Part shown: piece after piece, positions 23,400 to 33,462 of the stretch
Numbering within the stretch: the first letter of the stretch is position 1
Layout: every line of letters begins with the position of its first letter
Origin: Deltaproteobacteria bacterium
Lineage (GTDB): Bacteria; Desulfobacterota; GWC2-55-46; DRME01
Assembly: GCA_011375175.1 (NCBI GenBank)
Contig: DRME01000054.1
Location: 1 to 43,947, forward strand
Direction of reading: 5' to 3'
Length of the DNA stretch: 43,947 nt
Notes under the pieces: model-generated
Told to the model about the DNA's origin: nothing
The model's database searches: none
Seen by the model: only the letters and a program-made list of their open reading frames with translations
Translations under genes and position numbers: made by a program

Positions 23400-24872
23400 G
23401 TGGAAGAGAGATCGCAGCAGTTCAACCAGAGGCTCGCCAAGGTCAAAAGGCTGCGCGAGCTCGGCGTGGAGCCCTATCCCAACGACTTCAAGCCCGCCCA
23501 CACGGCGCTCGAGGTCGCCGGGCGTTACGCGGACAGCGACGCCGCCGAGCTCGAAGAGTGCGCCGACGAGCTGAGCCTTGCAGGCAGGATCGTGGCCCTG
23601 AGAAGGTTCGGCAAGGCGAGTTTCGCCCACATCCAGGACCGCACGGGACGCATCCAGGTCTACTTCAGGAAGGACATACTCGGCCCCGAGACCTACGACA
23701 TCTTCAAGCTCAGCGACATCGGCGACTTCATAGGCGTTACGGGCCGTCCATTCAGGACGAGGACCGGCGAGCTCACCGTCGAGGCCGCAACGTTCCGCTT
23801 CCTGGCCAAGGGACTCAACCCCCTGCCCGAGAAGTGGCACGGCCTCAAGGACGTGGAGCTTCGATACCGCAAGCGCTACCTCGACCTCATAGTCAACCCA
23901 CAGGTGAGGGAGGTCTTCAGGAAGCGCTCGCGCATCATAAGGTTCATAAGGGAGTTCTTCGACGCCAGGGACTTCATGGAGGTCGAAACGCCCATGATGC
24001 ACAAGGTGCCCGGCGGCGCGGCGGCAAGGCCCTTCGTGACCCATCACAACGCCCTCGACAGGGACCTCTATCTGCGCATAGCGCCGGAGCTCTACTTGAA
24101 GCGCCTGGTCGTGGGCGGCTTCGAGCGTGTCTACGAGATAAACAAGAACTTCCGCAACGAGGGCGTCTCGACGCGCCACAACCCGGAGTTCACCATGCTC
24201 GAGTTCTACCAGGCCTACGCCGACTTCGAGGACCTCATGGCGCTGACCGAAGAACTCGTAAGCGGCCTGGCCCTGGAGGTGAACGGCACCACGAGGGTGA
24301 GCGTCGACGGCGTGGAGATAGACCTCGCTCCGCCGTGGGAGAGGATAACGGTGAAGGAGGCCGTGCTTCGCCACAGCGACGCCGACGAGAGGATATTCGA
24401 CGACAAGGCGGCGGCCCTGGCCTATGCCTCGAAGATCGGTCTCGATCTCCCCGAGGCCTTCAGCCACGGCAAGGTGCTTCTCGAGATATTCGAGGCCGTG
24501 GCCGAGCCAAACCTGATAGAGCCCACGTTCGTGACCCATTATCCGCTGGACGTGTCGCCGCTTTCGCGCAGGAGCGACGGGGACCCGCGCCTCGTGGACC
24601 GCTTCGAGCTGCTCGTCAAGGGCAACGAGATAGCCAACGCCTTCTCCGAGCTCAACGACCCGGTGGACCAGCGCAACCGTTTCCTCGCCCAGCTCGAAGA
24701 GCGCGCCGCCGGAGACACGGAGGCCCACTTGATGGACGAGGACTTCATCGAGGCCCTCGAGTACGGCATGCCGCCCACGGCCGGAGAGGGCATAGGCATA
24801 GACAGGCTCGTCATGCTCCTTACGGAGAGCCCGTCCATCCGCGACGTCATACTCTTTCCGCACATGCGGTGA
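23400..24872 (+). CDS. lysS: Lysine--tRNA ligase (class II)
   Basis: Charges tRNA-Lys. It has 490 residues, the usual length. An N-terminal OB anticodon-binding domain (about 55-140, with [19 protein letters not shown]) precedes the class II core. Visible motifs are [20 protein letters not shown] (motif 1 side), [18 protein letters not shown] (motif 2) and [11 protein letters not shown] (motif 3). GTG 23400 is preceded by GAGG nine bases upstream. lysS next to lolC/E is a common deltaproteobacterial arrangement, here with a 74-bp gap. Confidence 0.97.
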   Translation: MEERSQQFNQRLAKVKRLRELGVEPYPNDFKPAHTALEVAGRYADSDAAELEECADELSLAGRIVALRRFGKASFAHIQDRTGRIQVYFRKDILGPETYDIFKLSDIGDFIGVTGRPFRTRTGELTVEAATFRFLAKGLNPLPEKWHGLKDVELRYRKRYLDLIVNPQVREVFRKRSRIIRFIREFFDARDFMEVETPMMHKVPGGAAARPFVTHHNALDRDLYLRIAPELYLKRLVVGGFERVYEINKNFRNEGVSTRHNPEFTMLEFYQAYADFEDLMALTEELVSGLALEVNGTTRVSVDGVEIDLAPPWERITVKEAVLRHSDADERIFDDKAAALAYASKIGLDLPEAFSHGKVLLEIFEAVAEPNLIEPTFVTHYPLDVSPLSRRSDGDPRLVDRFELLVKGNEIANAFSELNDPVDQRNRFLAQLEERAAGDTEAHLMDEDFIEALEYGMPPTAGEGIGIDRLVMLLTESPSIRDVILFPHMR

Positions 24873-24946
24873 CGGCGACGGGGCGGGGCCTTACGGCCTG
24901 CGGGCGCCGCTGGAGGGCGCCCGGCCTCCGCCTCCTGTGAGACGAT

Positions 24947-26209
24947 ATGTCCTATCCCCTGTTCATAGGCCTGCGGTACCTGAAGGCCAAGCGCAAGCAG
25001 ACCTTCATATCGGTCATCACCTTCATATCCATACTGGGCATCACCGTCGGTGTCACGGCGCTCATAGTAGTTCTGTCGGTCATGACGGGCTTCGAGGAGG
25101 ACCTGCGCGAGAAGATACTGGGGCTCAACGCCCACGTGACGGTCATGGAATTCGGCAGCGGCATGGAGGAGTACAAGAGGGTCGTCGAGGAGGTGAAGGG
25201 CGTGGAGGGGGTGATCGGCGCAACGCCCTTCATATACAGCCAGGCCATGCTCTCAAGCCTCAGCGGCGTGTACGGCGTGGTGGTGCGCGGCGTGGACATC
25301 GACACGGCGGGTGAGGTGATCGTCGTGCCCCGCCGCCTTAAGGCCGGCTCCATGGAGGGGCTCAGGGCGGGCTTTGCCGAGAGTCCGGGCCGCACGCCGG
25401 GCATACTCATCGGCTCGGAGCTTGCCGCAAACCTCGGCGTGGGGCTCGGCGACGAGGTGAGCGTCATTTCGCCCGCCGGGACCGTCACCGCCGTGGGCAC
25501 CATGCCGAGGATGGCCACCTTCCGGGTGGCCGGCGTCTTCGAGCTCGGCATGTACGAGTACGACACGTCGGTGGTCTTCATCTCGCTCGAGAACGCCCAG
25601 ACCTTCTTCCGGCTCGGCCGCGCGGCAACGGGCGTGGAGGTGAGGGTGAGAGACCTCTACAGGGCCGCCGAGGTGGCGGCGGCCATAGAGGAAAGACTGG
25701 ACGGACCGTACTGGACGCGCACGTGGATGGAGATGAACAAGAACCTCTTCAGCGCACTCAAGCTCGAGAAGGTGGCCATGTTCATCATCCTTGCGCTCAT
25801 AATACTCGTGGCGGCGCTCAACATCATAAGCACGCTCATCATGGTCGTCATGGAGAAGACCAAGGACATAGCCATCCTGAAGAGCATGGGGGCCACGTCG
25901 GCGGGCATAATGCGCATATTCATGATCGAGGGGCTCGTCATAGGGGTCACGGGCACGGCGCTCGGCACTGCGCTCGGCCTTGCGGCGGCCTTCAACCTCG
26001 AGGAGATCGTCGCCTTCCTGGAGCGGCTCTTCCACTTCAAGCTCCTTCCGCCGAGCGTCTATTATATCGACAGGCTCCCGTCGAAGGTGGAGCCGCTCGT
26101 GGTGGCGGCCGTGGCCGCCATGTCGGTGAGCATAAGCTTTCTCGCCACGCTCTATCCATCGTGGCAGGCATCGAGACTCGACCCGGTCGAGGGGCTGCGT
26201 TATGAGTAG
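24947..26209 (+). CDS. lolC: Lipoprotein-releasing ABC transporter permease LolC/LolE
   Basis: An inner-membrane permease that, with LolD, extracts outer-membrane lipoproteins for delivery to LolA. It has 420 residues and the LolC/E layout: one N-terminal helix (about 20-49), a large periplasmic domain, and three C-terminal helices (about 278-302, 320-350 and 380-405). The final DPVEGLRYE is typical. Only one permease gene is present, so it may act as a homodimer (LolF-like) or have a partner elsewhere. A cyclic-nucleotide-binding gene separates it from lolD. Confidence 0.93.
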   Translation: MSYPLFIGLRYLKAKRKQTFISVITFISILGITVGVTALIVVLSVMTGFEEDLREKILGLNAHVTVMEFGSGMEEYKRVVEEVKGVEGVIGATPFIYSQAMLSSLSGVYGVVVRGVDIDTAGEVIVVPRRLKAGSMEGLRAGFAESPGRTPGILIGSELAANLGVGLGDEVSVISPAGTVTAVGTMPRMATFRVAGVFELGMYEYDTSVVFISLENAQTFFRLGRAATGVEVRVRDLYRAAEVAAAIEERLDGPYWTRTWMEMNKNLFSALKLEKVAMFIILALIILVAALNIISTLIMVVMEKTKDIAILKSMGATSAGIMRIFMIEGLVIGVTGTALGTALGLAAAFNLEEIVAFLERLFHFKLLPPSVYYIDRLPSKVEPLVVAAVAAMSVSISFLATLYPSWQASRLDPVEGLRYE

Positions 26210-26244
26210 CCGGCGCGGCGGGGAGAGCGGGGCTGGGGACGGCC

Positions 26245-27444
26245 ATGGCGCTTGACAAGAAGACGGTGGCGGCCGTAAAGGATAGGGCCGAGAGTCTCTT
26301 CGGCGACGGCAGGCTCAGGGACGCCCTGGCCGCCTACGGCAGGATAGAGGGCGAGAGCCGGAGTGATCCGAGGATAAGCCTTCGCATGGGCGATATCTGC
26401 CGCAGGCTCGGCGAGACCGGGCGGGCCGTGGCCTTCTACCGCCGGGCGGCCGACCACTTCGCCGCCCTCGGTTTCACGGTCAAGGCCATCGCCGTCTGCA
26501 AGATGGTGCTCGCCATCGACCCCTCGCTCGAGGAGGTCCACCACAAGCTCGCCGCCCTGTGCAGCCGCGGCGGGGCCGGGTCGGGAACGGCCGCCGACAG
26601 GCTCAGGGAGCTCGAGAAGAAGGTGCCCAGGACGCCGCTCTTCTCTGACCTCACGCGGGCCGAGTTTCTCGACCTCGTCCGGCGCGTGCGCCTTAGGGAG
26701 CTCGGCGCCGGGCAGACGCTCTTCGAGGAGGGCGACCCCGGCGACTCCATATTCATCGTGTCGGGCGGCGAGCTCGAGGTCACGGGCCGCGCAAGGCATG
26801 GCCAGCCGGTGCGGCTCGCCGTGCTGCGCGAACGCGACTTCTTCGGGGAGTTCAGCTTCTTTTCCGGCGCCAGGCGGCGCGCCGCCGTCAGGGCGCTCGC
26901 AGACAGCGAGGTGCTCGAGATATCGAAGGCCGACATCGACAAGGTGACGGCGCGGCACCCGCGGGTCTCGGAGGTCCTCTTCGACTTCTACAAGGAGAGG
27001 GTCGCCCTCAGGCTCATGGCCCTCACCGACCTCTTCAGGCCGCTGGGCGGGGACGAGCGCCGCGCCGTGGTCGCGCGCCTGGGAAGGCGCGGCTTCGAGG
27101 CCGGAGAGACGGTCGTCGAGGAGGGGACCAGGGGCGACACCATGTTCCTCATAAAGGAGGGGAGGGTGGAGGTGTGGTGCCGCGGACCGGAAGGCGGGAA
27201 AAAGGTGCTGGCCGAGCTCGGCGAGGGGGACTTCTTCGGCGAGGTGGCCATGGCCACGAACAGGCCCCGCGTGGCGAGCGTGACGGCCCTCACGCCCCTT
27301 GAGACCCTCGTCTTCGACAGGGCCGTCATGAGGGATGTGGTGACCCGGCACCCGGAGGTGAGGGAGGAGCTCGCCGGGGTGATCAAAAGGCGCGTGGCCG
27401 GGGTGCACAGGGCCAGGCGCGCCGCGGCGGCGGGACTGCTGTGA
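26245..27444 (+). CDS. TPR protein with two cyclic-nucleotide-binding domains
   Basis: A cytoplasmic protein of 399 residues with no membrane segment and no DNA-binding helix-turn-helix. Residues 1-105 look like tetratricopeptide helices ([30 protein letters not shown]). Two cNMP domains follow, about 128-245 and 262-385. Both keep the phosphate-binding cassette: FFGEFSFF...RRRAAV in the first and FFGEVAMA...RPRVASV in the second, each with FGE and an arginine. The ligand may be cAMP or cGMP, or it may be a non-binding regulator. Its stop overlaps the lolD GTG as GTGA, and lolC ends 35 bp upstream, so it is inside the lol operon. Confidence 0.88.
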   Translation: MALDKKTVAAVKDRAESLFGDGRLRDALAAYGRIEGESRSDPRISLRMGDICRRLGETGRAVAFYRRAADHFAALGFTVKAIAVCKMVLAIDPSLEEVHHKLAALCSRGGAGSGTAADRLRELEKKVPRTPLFSDLTRAEFLDLVRRVRLRELGAGQTLFEEGDPGDSIFIVSGGELEVTGRARHGQPVRLAVLRERDFFGEFSFFSGARRRAAVRALADSEVLEISKADIDKVTARHPRVSEVLFDFYKERVALRLMALTDLFRPLGGDERRAVVARLGRRGFEAGETVVEEGTRGDTMFLIKEGRVEVWCRGPEGGKKVLAELGEGDFFGEVAMATNRPRVASVTALTPLETLVFDRAVMRDVVTRHPEVREELAGVIKRRVAGVHRARRAAAAGLL

Positions 27445-28160
27445 GCCGCGGCGCGCCGGCCGAACGGCCCCAGGACCCGCCGGGCGAGCTCGTGAGGGTG
27501 GAGAAGCTCTGCAAGAGCTACGGCGGCGGCAAGACGAAGCTCGATGTCCTGCGGGGCGTGGACCTCGTCATAGGCGAGGGCCAGACCATGGCCGTGCTCG
27601 GCGCCTCGGGAGCCGGCAAGTCCACGCTGCTCAACATGATAGGGGTGCTCGACAGGCCGACGGCCGGAGAGGTCTTTTACCGCTCCCGCCCCATCTCGCA
27701 GCTCGGCCAGGCGGAGCTTGCGGCCTTCCGAAACCGCAAGATCGGCTTCGTCTTCCAGTTCCACCACCTCCTGCCGGAGTTCACGGCCCTGGAGAACGTC
27801 ATGCTGCCGGCGCTCATAGGAGGGGAGGGCCGCGACGAGGTGCGTCCGAGGGCCCGGGCGCTGCTCGAAGAGGTGGGGCTGGGAGACCGCCTCGACCACA
27901 AGCCCGGCGAGCTCTCCGGCGGCGAACAGCAGCGCACCGCCCTGGTGAGGGCCCTGGTGCAGGGGCCGGAGCTCGTGCTCGCCGACGAGCCCACGGGGAA
28001 CCTCGATACGAAGACGGGAGAGGAGGTCTTCGAGCTCCTTCTCGAGTTCAACAGGCGCGGCGCCGCGTCTCTCGTCATGGTGACCCATAACGAGAAGCTG
28101 GCGGCGAGGCTTGACAGAAGGGTCCGCATGGTCGACGGCAGGATCGTCGAGGAAGATTGA
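27441..28160 (+). CDS. lolD: Lipoprotein-releasing ABC transporter ATPase LolD
   Basis: The ATPase that powers LolC/E. It has 239 residues with Walker [11 protein letters not shown]-loop [12 protein letters not shown], signature LSGGEQQR, Walker [13 protein letters not shown] and the switch histidine in VTHNEKLA. The [16 protein letters not shown] segment and the KTGEEV segment are typical of the LolD/MacB subgroup. It starts at GTG 27441, overlapping the preceding gene by four bases, which suggests translational coupling. Confidence 0.95.
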   Translation: MSRGAPAERPQDPPGELVRVEKLCKSYGGGKTKLDVLRGVDLVIGEGQTMAVLGASGAGKSTLLNMIGVLDRPTAGEVFYRSRPISQLGQAELAAFRNRKIGFVFQFHHLLPEFTALENVMLPALIGGEGRDEVRPRARALLEEVGLGDRLDHKPGELSGGEQQRTALVRALVQGPELVLADEPTGNLDTKTGEEVFELLLEFNRRGAASLVMVTHNEKLAARLDRRVRMVDGRIVEED

Positions 28161-28376
28161 GAAAGGCATGGTTTGTTGCGCGGGGGAAAGCCCTTCGGCG
28201 AGGCTCCGGGTTGGTCCGCCCGGGGGAAAGGAACTCTCGGACGGGACGAGCGGTCTGAGTCTGGCCGGAGAAGAAGCTCCGCCCAGGGGCTTTGCCGGAG
28301 GTTCGGCGGCGTTGACACACACCGCTTGCGGGGAGACGGTTGCGGCGGGAACGGACAAGTGGAGGGGCGGCTGGTA

Positions 28377-31052
28377 TTGAGGCTCAGGCGTGTTTTTCTT
28401 CTTGCAGCGGTGATTGCGCTCCTCGTGCAGGGCGTTCCGGCCCGTTCGGCGGACATAAGGGTGCTGGTGCTGCCCTTTGACATGCACTCGGCCGGCGACA
28501 TCTCGCAGGCCCGCAGGGACCTCATGGAGACGGTCGCCTCTTCGCTCAAGGCCCTGGGGGCCGAGATAGCGGGGCTCGACGAGGTGAGAAGACTCGTCGT
28601 CGACAAGGGGGTGGAGCGCTTCGACGAGGAGACGGCGCTCTCCATAGCCTCGCGCGTGGAGGCCGACTTCGCCGTCCTCGGCTCGCTGACCGAGCTCTCG
28701 GGCAGGCTCTCGGCCGACTGGCGGGTGCTCGACCTGAAAGAGGGGGTCCTGACGGCACACTACTTCCGCAGCGCCGGCTCGCTGCGCGAGCTCTTGCGCA
28801 AGGTCGACGAGACGATGCACCACGTCTACGTCCACATGAAGACCGAGCTTGCGAGAAGGCCCGTCGAGAAGGAGGGGCTCATCGAGCAGGTGACCGTGTC
28901 GGGCAACAGGCGGGTCGACGGCGAGGCCATCCTTTCGAGGGTCTCGAGCCGCCCGGGCGAGCCCTTTTCGCAGGACAAGGTCCGCGAGGACATAAAGAGC
29001 ATCTTCGGCATGGGCTACTTCGACGACGTGGCCGCCGACCTCTCCGACGGACGCAAGGGCAAGGTCCTGACCTTCATCGTCCGGGAGATGCCCTTCATCA
29101 AGAGGGTGGAGTTCACGGGTAACAAGGAGCTCAGGGACGAGAAGATCAGGGAGACGCTGACGATCAGGGAGAACACCGTGCTCGACAGGGTGCTGCTGCG
29201 CGAGAACGCCGACAAGATAAAGGCCCTCTACGCCGAGGAGGGCTTTTTTCTCGCCCAGGTGGAGCCCGAGGTGCAGACCGACGGCCTCGACGCCACCGTC
29301 ACCTTCAGGATAAGGGAGGGCGACGAGGTCCGGGTGCGCCGCATAAGCTTCATAGGCAACGAGGTCTTCACCGACGATGAACTCAAGGCGGTGATGAACA
29401 CCAAGGAGTACTGGGTCTTCTCGCCGCTTACCGACGCCGGCAGGTTCAAGGACCTCTACTTCCAGAACGACCTGCTGCTCATCATGAAGCACTACTTCGA
29501 CAACGGCTACGTGGAGGCCGACATAACGGACCACTCCGTGCTTCTGAGCGAGGACAAGCGCTGGTTCTACATAACCATAGCCGTCACCGAGGGGGAGCAG
29601 TACACCATAGGCGACGTCGAGGTGAGCGGCGACCTCCTCACCGGCATAGCGGAGCTCAAGAAGATGCTTCTGGTGAAGCCCGGCGAGGTCTTCAACCGCA
29701 GCAGGCTCGCCAGCGGCATAAACGCCGTCACCGACTTCTACGGCGACAAGGGCTACGCCAACGTGGAGATAACGCCCAGGACCAGGCTCAGAAGAGACAA
29801 GAAGCTCGTGGACATCAAGGTGGAGATAAGGAAAAACGAGCTCGTCTACTTCGAGCGCATAGAGATAACGGGCAACGTCAAGACGCGCGACAAGGTGATC
29901 CGCCGGGAGCTCGAGTTCAAGGAGGGCCAGCTCTACACCTCCACCGGCATAAAGAGGAGCAAGAACAACCTGAAACGCCTCGGTTACTTCGAGGACGTGC
30001 AGATAATAGAGAGCATGGGCTCGTCGACGCACCGCAAGAACGTGACCGTCAAGGTCAAGGAGATGCCCACGGGCTCCATCTCGGCGGGCGTGGGCTACAG
30101 CTCCATCGACAAGGTCATAGGCACGGCGTCGATCTCCCAGTCCAACTTTCTCGGCACGGGCCTCAAGCTCAACGTCATGGGCACGGTGAGCGCCAGCAGC
30201 TCGCGCTACATGATCGGGCTCACCGAGCCATGGCTCTTCGACAAGCCCATATCGGCGGGATTCGACATCTACAACCTGCGGCGCGAGTACCCCGACTTCT
30301 CGCAGGAGCGCAAGGGCTTCGAGGTGCGCCTGGGCTTCCCGCTCTACAAGCTCGTCACCAGGGGACTCGTCTCCTACAGGCTCGAGGAGGTGAAGATATT
30401 CGACGTCTCCCCCTTCGCCTCGTACTTCATATCGAGCCAGCAGGGAAGCAGCACTGTGAGCAGCGTGCGCGGCCTCGTCCGCCACGACACGCGCGACGAC
30501 GCCTTCTTCCCCACAGAGGGCACGGTCATCACCGTCTCGACCGAGGTGGCCGGCGGTCCCTTCGGCGGAGACACGAACTACATAAAGTACGCGGCCGACG
30601 CCGTGCGCTTCTTCCCCCTGCCCTGGGATACGGTCTTCTCCATAAGGGGCTCGGTGGGACACCTCCAGGGCTACGGCGGCAAGAGCGCCCCGCTCTACGA
30701 GCGCTACTTCCTGGGCGGCATAAACTCGCTTCGAGGCTTCCAGACGCGAAGCGTCGGTCCCCGCGACCCCCGCACCAACGAGATCCTTGGCGGCGACACC
30801 ATGCTGGTCGTGAACGTCGAGTACCTCTTCCCCTTCTTCTCGCAGAAGACCATGAAGGGGCTCGTCTTCTTCGACACGGGCAACTCCTACGACGGGGGCA
30901 TAGATTTCGGGGACCTGAAGATGTCGGCCGGAACGGGCATAAGGTGGTTTTCGCCGCTGGGACCGCTGCGTCTGGAGTGGGGCTTCAACCTGGCGCCCAA
31001 GGCCGGCGAGAAGGCGAGCCAGTGGGAGTTCGCCGTGGGTACGGCGTTCTGA
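28377..31052 (+). CDS. bamA: Outer membrane assembly factor BamA with extra N-terminal domain
   Basis: The beta-barrel insertase of the outer membrane. TTG 28377 is chosen because GGAGGGG lies nine bases upstream and the product starts with a signal peptide (RLRRVFLLAAVIALLVQG). It has 891 residues, about 80 more than E. coli BamA. Residues about 27-163 form an extra alpha/beta domain starting ADIRVLVLPFDMHSAGD, resembling TolB-N/CsgG-like folds. Five POTRA domains (about 164-560) and the 16-strand barrel (about 562-891) follow, with the loop-6 motif SLRGF and a C-terminal phenylalanine. Upstream, 28161-28376 holds no clear promoter. Downstream are repeats and then skp. Confidence 0.94.
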   Translation: MRLRRVFLLAAVIALLVQGVPARSADIRVLVLPFDMHSAGDISQARRDLMETVASSLKALGAEIAGLDEVRRLVVDKGVERFDEETALSIASRVEADFAVLGSLTELSGRLSADWRVLDLKEGVLTAHYFRSAGSLRELLRKVDETMHHVYVHMKTELARRPVEKEGLIEQVTVSGNRRVDGEAILSRVSSRPGEPFSQDKVREDIKSIFGMGYFDDVAADLSDGRKGKVLTFIVREMPFIKRVEFTGNKELRDEKIRETLTIRENTVLDRVLLRENADKIKALYAEEGFFLAQVEPEVQTDGLDATVTFRIREGDEVRVRRISFIGNEVFTDDELKAVMNTKEYWVFSPLTDAGRFKDLYFQNDLLLIMKHYFDNGYVEADITDHSVLLSEDKRWFYITIAVTEGEQYTIGDVEVSGDLLTGIAELKKMLLVKPGEVFNRSRLASGINAVTDFYGDKGYANVEITPRTRLRRDKKLVDIKVEIRKNELVYFERIEITGNVKTRDKVIRRELEFKEGQLYTSTGIKRSKNNLKRLGYFEDVQIIESMGSSTHRKNVTVKVKEMPTGSISAGVGYSSIDKVIGTASISQSNFLGTGLKLNVMGTVSASSSRYMIGLTEPWLFDKPISAGFDIYNLRREYPDFSQERKGFEVRLGFPLYKLVTRGLVSYRLEEVKIFDVSPFASYFISSQQGSSTVSSVRGLVRHDTRDDAFFPTEGTVITVSTEVAGGPFGGDTNYIKYAADAVRFFPLPWDTVFSIRGSVGHLQGYGGKSAPLYERYFLGGINSLRGFQTRSVGPRDPRTNEILGGDTMLVVNVEYLFPFFSQKTMKGLVFFDTGNSYDGGIDFGDLKMSAGTGIRWFSPLGPLRLEWGFNLAPKAGEKASQWEFAVGTAF

Positions 31053-31071
31053 GCCCGGAGACCGCCGAACA

Positions 31072-31169
31072 TACTCCCTCCAAAAAACTTTTAACGCCCT
31101 GCGGATCATTCCGATTCTGCTTGCAGAATCGGAATGATCCGCAGGGAATTGAAAATCTTTGAAGGGGGT
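31072..31169 (-). repeat. Isolated B-type hairpin (R7), reverse orientation
   Basis: The inner perfect palindrome at 31097-31146 has 24-bp arms. It reads GATCATTCCGATTCTGC against GCAGAATCGGAATGATC, with several paired differences from R1 and R4. The outer arms, ACTCCCTCCAAAAAACTTTT and GAAAATCTTTGAAGGGGGT, show the module is reversed relative to R1. Hairpins A and C and the termini are missing. It begins 20 bp after the bamA stop and could help to end or stabilise that transcript. Confidence 0.85.
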
Positions 31170-31196
31170 GTTTTGTCCGTATTGGCTGCGCCGGGG

Positions 31197-31292
31197 GGCG
31201 GTCCTCTGGAGGTTCGGGCCGCAAAGGCGTAAAGAGCCCGCCTGGCGCGGGCCGAGCCTCCAGAGGACCGCCAAACATCCGAATAACATACG
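31197..31292. repeat. D-type hairpin, copy D7, with tail
   Basis: The hairpin at 31197-31272 has stem GGCGGTCCTCTGGAGGTTCG against CGAGCCTCCAGAGGACCGCC. This stem sequence is largely unrelated to D2-D5 but is still paired over 20 bp. The apical core GGCCGCAAAGGCGTAAA / GCCCGCCTGGCGCGGGCC is unchanged. The tail GAATAACATACGA follows at about 31280-31292. Confidence 0.82.
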
Positions 31293-31425
31293 AGGGGGGA
31301 AACGAGGGGGCCTATGGCCCTTCCACTGAGAGTTCAGCCGGCCGGCAAACTCTCAGGCGGCCCTTGCTCTCAGGGGCCCGAAGGTGTAAAATCTCAGAAA
31401 GTCCAGTCAAAAGGAGAAGGTATCG

Positions 31426-31962
31426 ATGAAGACGAGGGTGATGCTGTCTGTTTTGGGTCTTTTGTGTCTCGCGGCGACGGCGGCCTGGCCGGCCGACAAG
31501 CCGCTCATCGCCTACGCCGACCTCCAGAAGGCGCTCAACGAGTCGGACGCCGGCATCAAGGCCATCGAGGACCTCCAGAAGGAGGCCAAGGAGCTCGAGG
31601 CCGAGCTCAACAGCCAGCAGGCCGAGCTCAAGAAACTCAAGGAGGAGATCGACAGCAAGCGCGCCATCTGGAACGCCGAGACCCTGGACGCAAGGCAGCG
31701 CGAGTTCCAGGTGAAGAGCCAGGAGTTCCAGGGCAAGTACATGCAGTACAACGAAAGGCTCAACAAGAAGCGCCAGGAGACGGAGGCGAGCATCATAAAC
31801 GACCTGCGCGAGATAGTGGAGGAGCTGGCCGAGAAGGAGGGCTACGCCTACGTGCTGGAGAAGTCCATGGGCGGCATCCTCGTGGCCCCGGCCGACGCCG
31901 ACATAACGGGCAGGGTCATAGAGCTCTACAACGAGCGCTTCAAGGAAAAGGAAGGCAAGTAA
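31426..31962 (+). CDS. skp: Periplasmic chaperone Skp/OmpH
   Basis: Holds unfolded outer-membrane proteins in the periplasm on their way to BamA. It has 178 residues and a clear signal peptide (KTRVMLSVLGLLCLAATAAW, cleavage near residue 23). The mature part is almost all long coiled-coil helix (about 45-130), as in Skp tentacles, between short beta segments. ATG 31426 follows AAAAGGAGAAGG. lpxD starts one base after its stop, so the skp-to-waaA genes look like one transcript. Confidence 0.93.
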   Translation: MKTRVMLSVLGLLCLAATAAWPADKPLIAYADLQKALNESDAGIKAIEDLQKEAKELEAELNSQQAELKKLKEEIDSKRAIWNAETLDARQREFQVKSQEFQGKYMQYNERLNKKRQETEASIINDLREIVEELAEKEGYAYVLEKSMGGILVAPADADITGRVIELYNERFKEKEGK

Positions 31963-31963
31963 G

Positions 31964-33019
31964 TTGGCCGGCCTTTCGCTCAGGGAGCTCGCCGGGCTTG
32001 CCGGAGGCCGTGTGGTCGGCGACGGCGGCAGGGTCGTGACCGCCGTGGCCCCCCTCGAGGAGGCCGGGCCGGGGGATATCGCCTTCGTCGCGGACAGGCG
32101 TTCCGGGGAGCGGGCGGACAAGGCCCGCGGCGCGGCCCTCATAGTGGAGGATGAAGCGGCCTTTCCGGGCCGCGACCTCATCGTGGTGAAGAACCCGAGG
32201 CTCGCCTTCGCCCGCATCGCGGCGCGGCTTCATCCATACCGCCGGCCTGCTCCGGGCGTCCATCCCCGCGCCTGGGTCCACGAGGGGGCGAGGCTCGGCC
32301 GCAACGTCTCGGTAGGCCCCTTCGCCTCCATCGACGAAGGCGCCGTCATAGGCGACGACGTGGTCATCGGCGCCGCCGTATGCGTGGGCAGGGACGCCGT
32401 CGTCGGCGCGGGGTCGATCATCCACGCCAACGTCTCCATCAGGGAAGAGGTGAGGATCGGCGAGCGCGTCGTCATCCACTGCAACTCGGTCGTCGGAAGC
32501 GACGGCTTCGGCTACGCCACAGAGGACGGGCGGCACCACAAGATCCCCCAGGTGGGGACGGTGCGCATAGAGGACGACGTGGAGATAGGGGCCTGCGTCA
32601 CCGTGGACAGGGCGACGATGGGCGAGACCGTCATAGGGGCCGGCACGAAGATAGACAACCTCGTGCAGGTGGCGCACAATGTAAGGATCGGACGCAACGC
32701 CATAATCGTCTCGCAGGCAGGCATCGCCGGTTCGACGAAGATAGGCGACGGCGTTGTGCTGGCCGGCCAGGTCGGCGTGGTGGGCCACGTGGAGATAGGC
32801 GACGGCGCCGTGGTGGGGGCGCAGTCGGGCGTGGCCGGCGACCTCGAGGCCGGAGGGGTCTACATGGGCAGTCCCGCCATCGAGCAGGGGCGGTGGCTGC
32901 GCGCCGCCATGCTCTTGCCGAGGCTGCCGGAGCTGCGCAAGAGGGTCTCGGAGCTGGAAAGGCGGCTCGAAGAGCTCGAAAGGGAGTCGGCCGGTTCCCC
33001 CGGGGAAGAGGAGGGGTGA
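31964..33019 (+). CDS. lpxD: UDP-3-O-acylglucosamine N-acyltransferase
   Basis: The third step of lipid A synthesis: adds a second 3-hydroxyacyl chain to UDP-3-O-acyl-glucosamine. It has 351 residues, with an N-terminal uridine-binding domain (about 1-95), a left-handed parallel beta-helix of hexapeptide repeats (about 96-320) and a C-terminal helix. The catalytic histidine is H238 in [13 protein letters not shown] 31964 is used, with AAGGAAGG just upstream inside the end of skp. Its TGA overlaps the fabZ ATG by one base. Confidence 0.95.
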   Translation: MAGLSLRELAGLAGGRVVGDGGRVVTAVAPLEEAGPGDIAFVADRRSGERADKARGAALIVEDEAAFPGRDLIVVKNPRLAFARIAARLHPYRRPAPGVHPRAWVHEGARLGRNVSVGPFASIDEGAVIGDDVVIGAAVCVGRDAVVGAGSIIHANVSIREEVRIGERVVIHCNSVVGSDGFGYATEDGRHHKIPQVGTVRIEDDVEIGACVTVDRATMGETVIGAGTKIDNLVQVAHNVRIGRNAIIVSQAGIAGSTKIGDGVVLAGQVGVVGHVEIGDGAVVGAQSGVAGDLEAGGVYMGSPAIEQGRWLRAAMLLPRLPELRKRVSELERRLEELERESAGSPGEEEG

Positions 33020-33462
33020 TGATAGACGTAAAGGAGATACAGGAGATAATACCGCACCGCTATCCCTTTCTTCTTATCGACAGGATAGTGGAGCTCGAGG
33101 AGGGCAGGTGCGCCAGGGGCGTAAAGAACGTGACCATAAACGAGCCGTTCTTCCAGGGGCACTTCCCCGGTCATCCCGTCATGCCGGGCGTGCTGATCGT
33201 CGAGGCCATGGCCCAGGTCGGCGGGGTGCTCGCCTTCCGCTCGGCCGGCGTGTCGGGCAAGGTCGTCTACTTCATGGGCATAGACAGGGCGAGGTTCAGA
33301 AGGCCCGTGGTCCCGGGCGACAGGCTCGACCTCGAGCTCGAGGTGAAGAAGGTCCGCGGTCCGGTCTGGGTCTTCAGCGGCAGGGCCATGGTGGAGGGCG
33401 CCGTGGCGGCCGAGGCCGAGCTCATGGCCACCATCGTCGAAAGGACCGGTGAAGATGAGTGA
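33019..33462 (+). CDS. fabZ: 3-hydroxyacyl-[acyl-carrier-protein] dehydratase
   Basis: Dehydrates 3-hydroxyacyl-ACP in fatty acid synthesis and so competes with LpxA and LpxD for the same substrate pool. It has 147 residues in a hot-dog fold. Catalytic residues are H48 ([13 protein letters not shown]) and E62 (IVEAMAQ). The start is fixed by the TGATG overlap with lpxD, preceded by GAGGGG. Its 3' end overlaps lpxA by eight bases. Confidence 0.96.
   Translation: MIDVKEIQEIIPHRYPFLLIDRIVELEEGRCARGVKNVTINEPFFQGHFPGHPVMPGVLIVEAMAQVGGVLAFRSAGVSGKVVYFMGIDRARFRRPVVPGDRLDLELEVKKVRGPVWVFSGRAMVEGAVAAEAELMATIVERTGEDE

Noticed and set aside
28312-28345. Promoter at TTGACA 28312 for bamA
   Set aside because: No acceptable -10 lies 16-18 bp downstream (GACGGT region). 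bamA can be read through from lolD.
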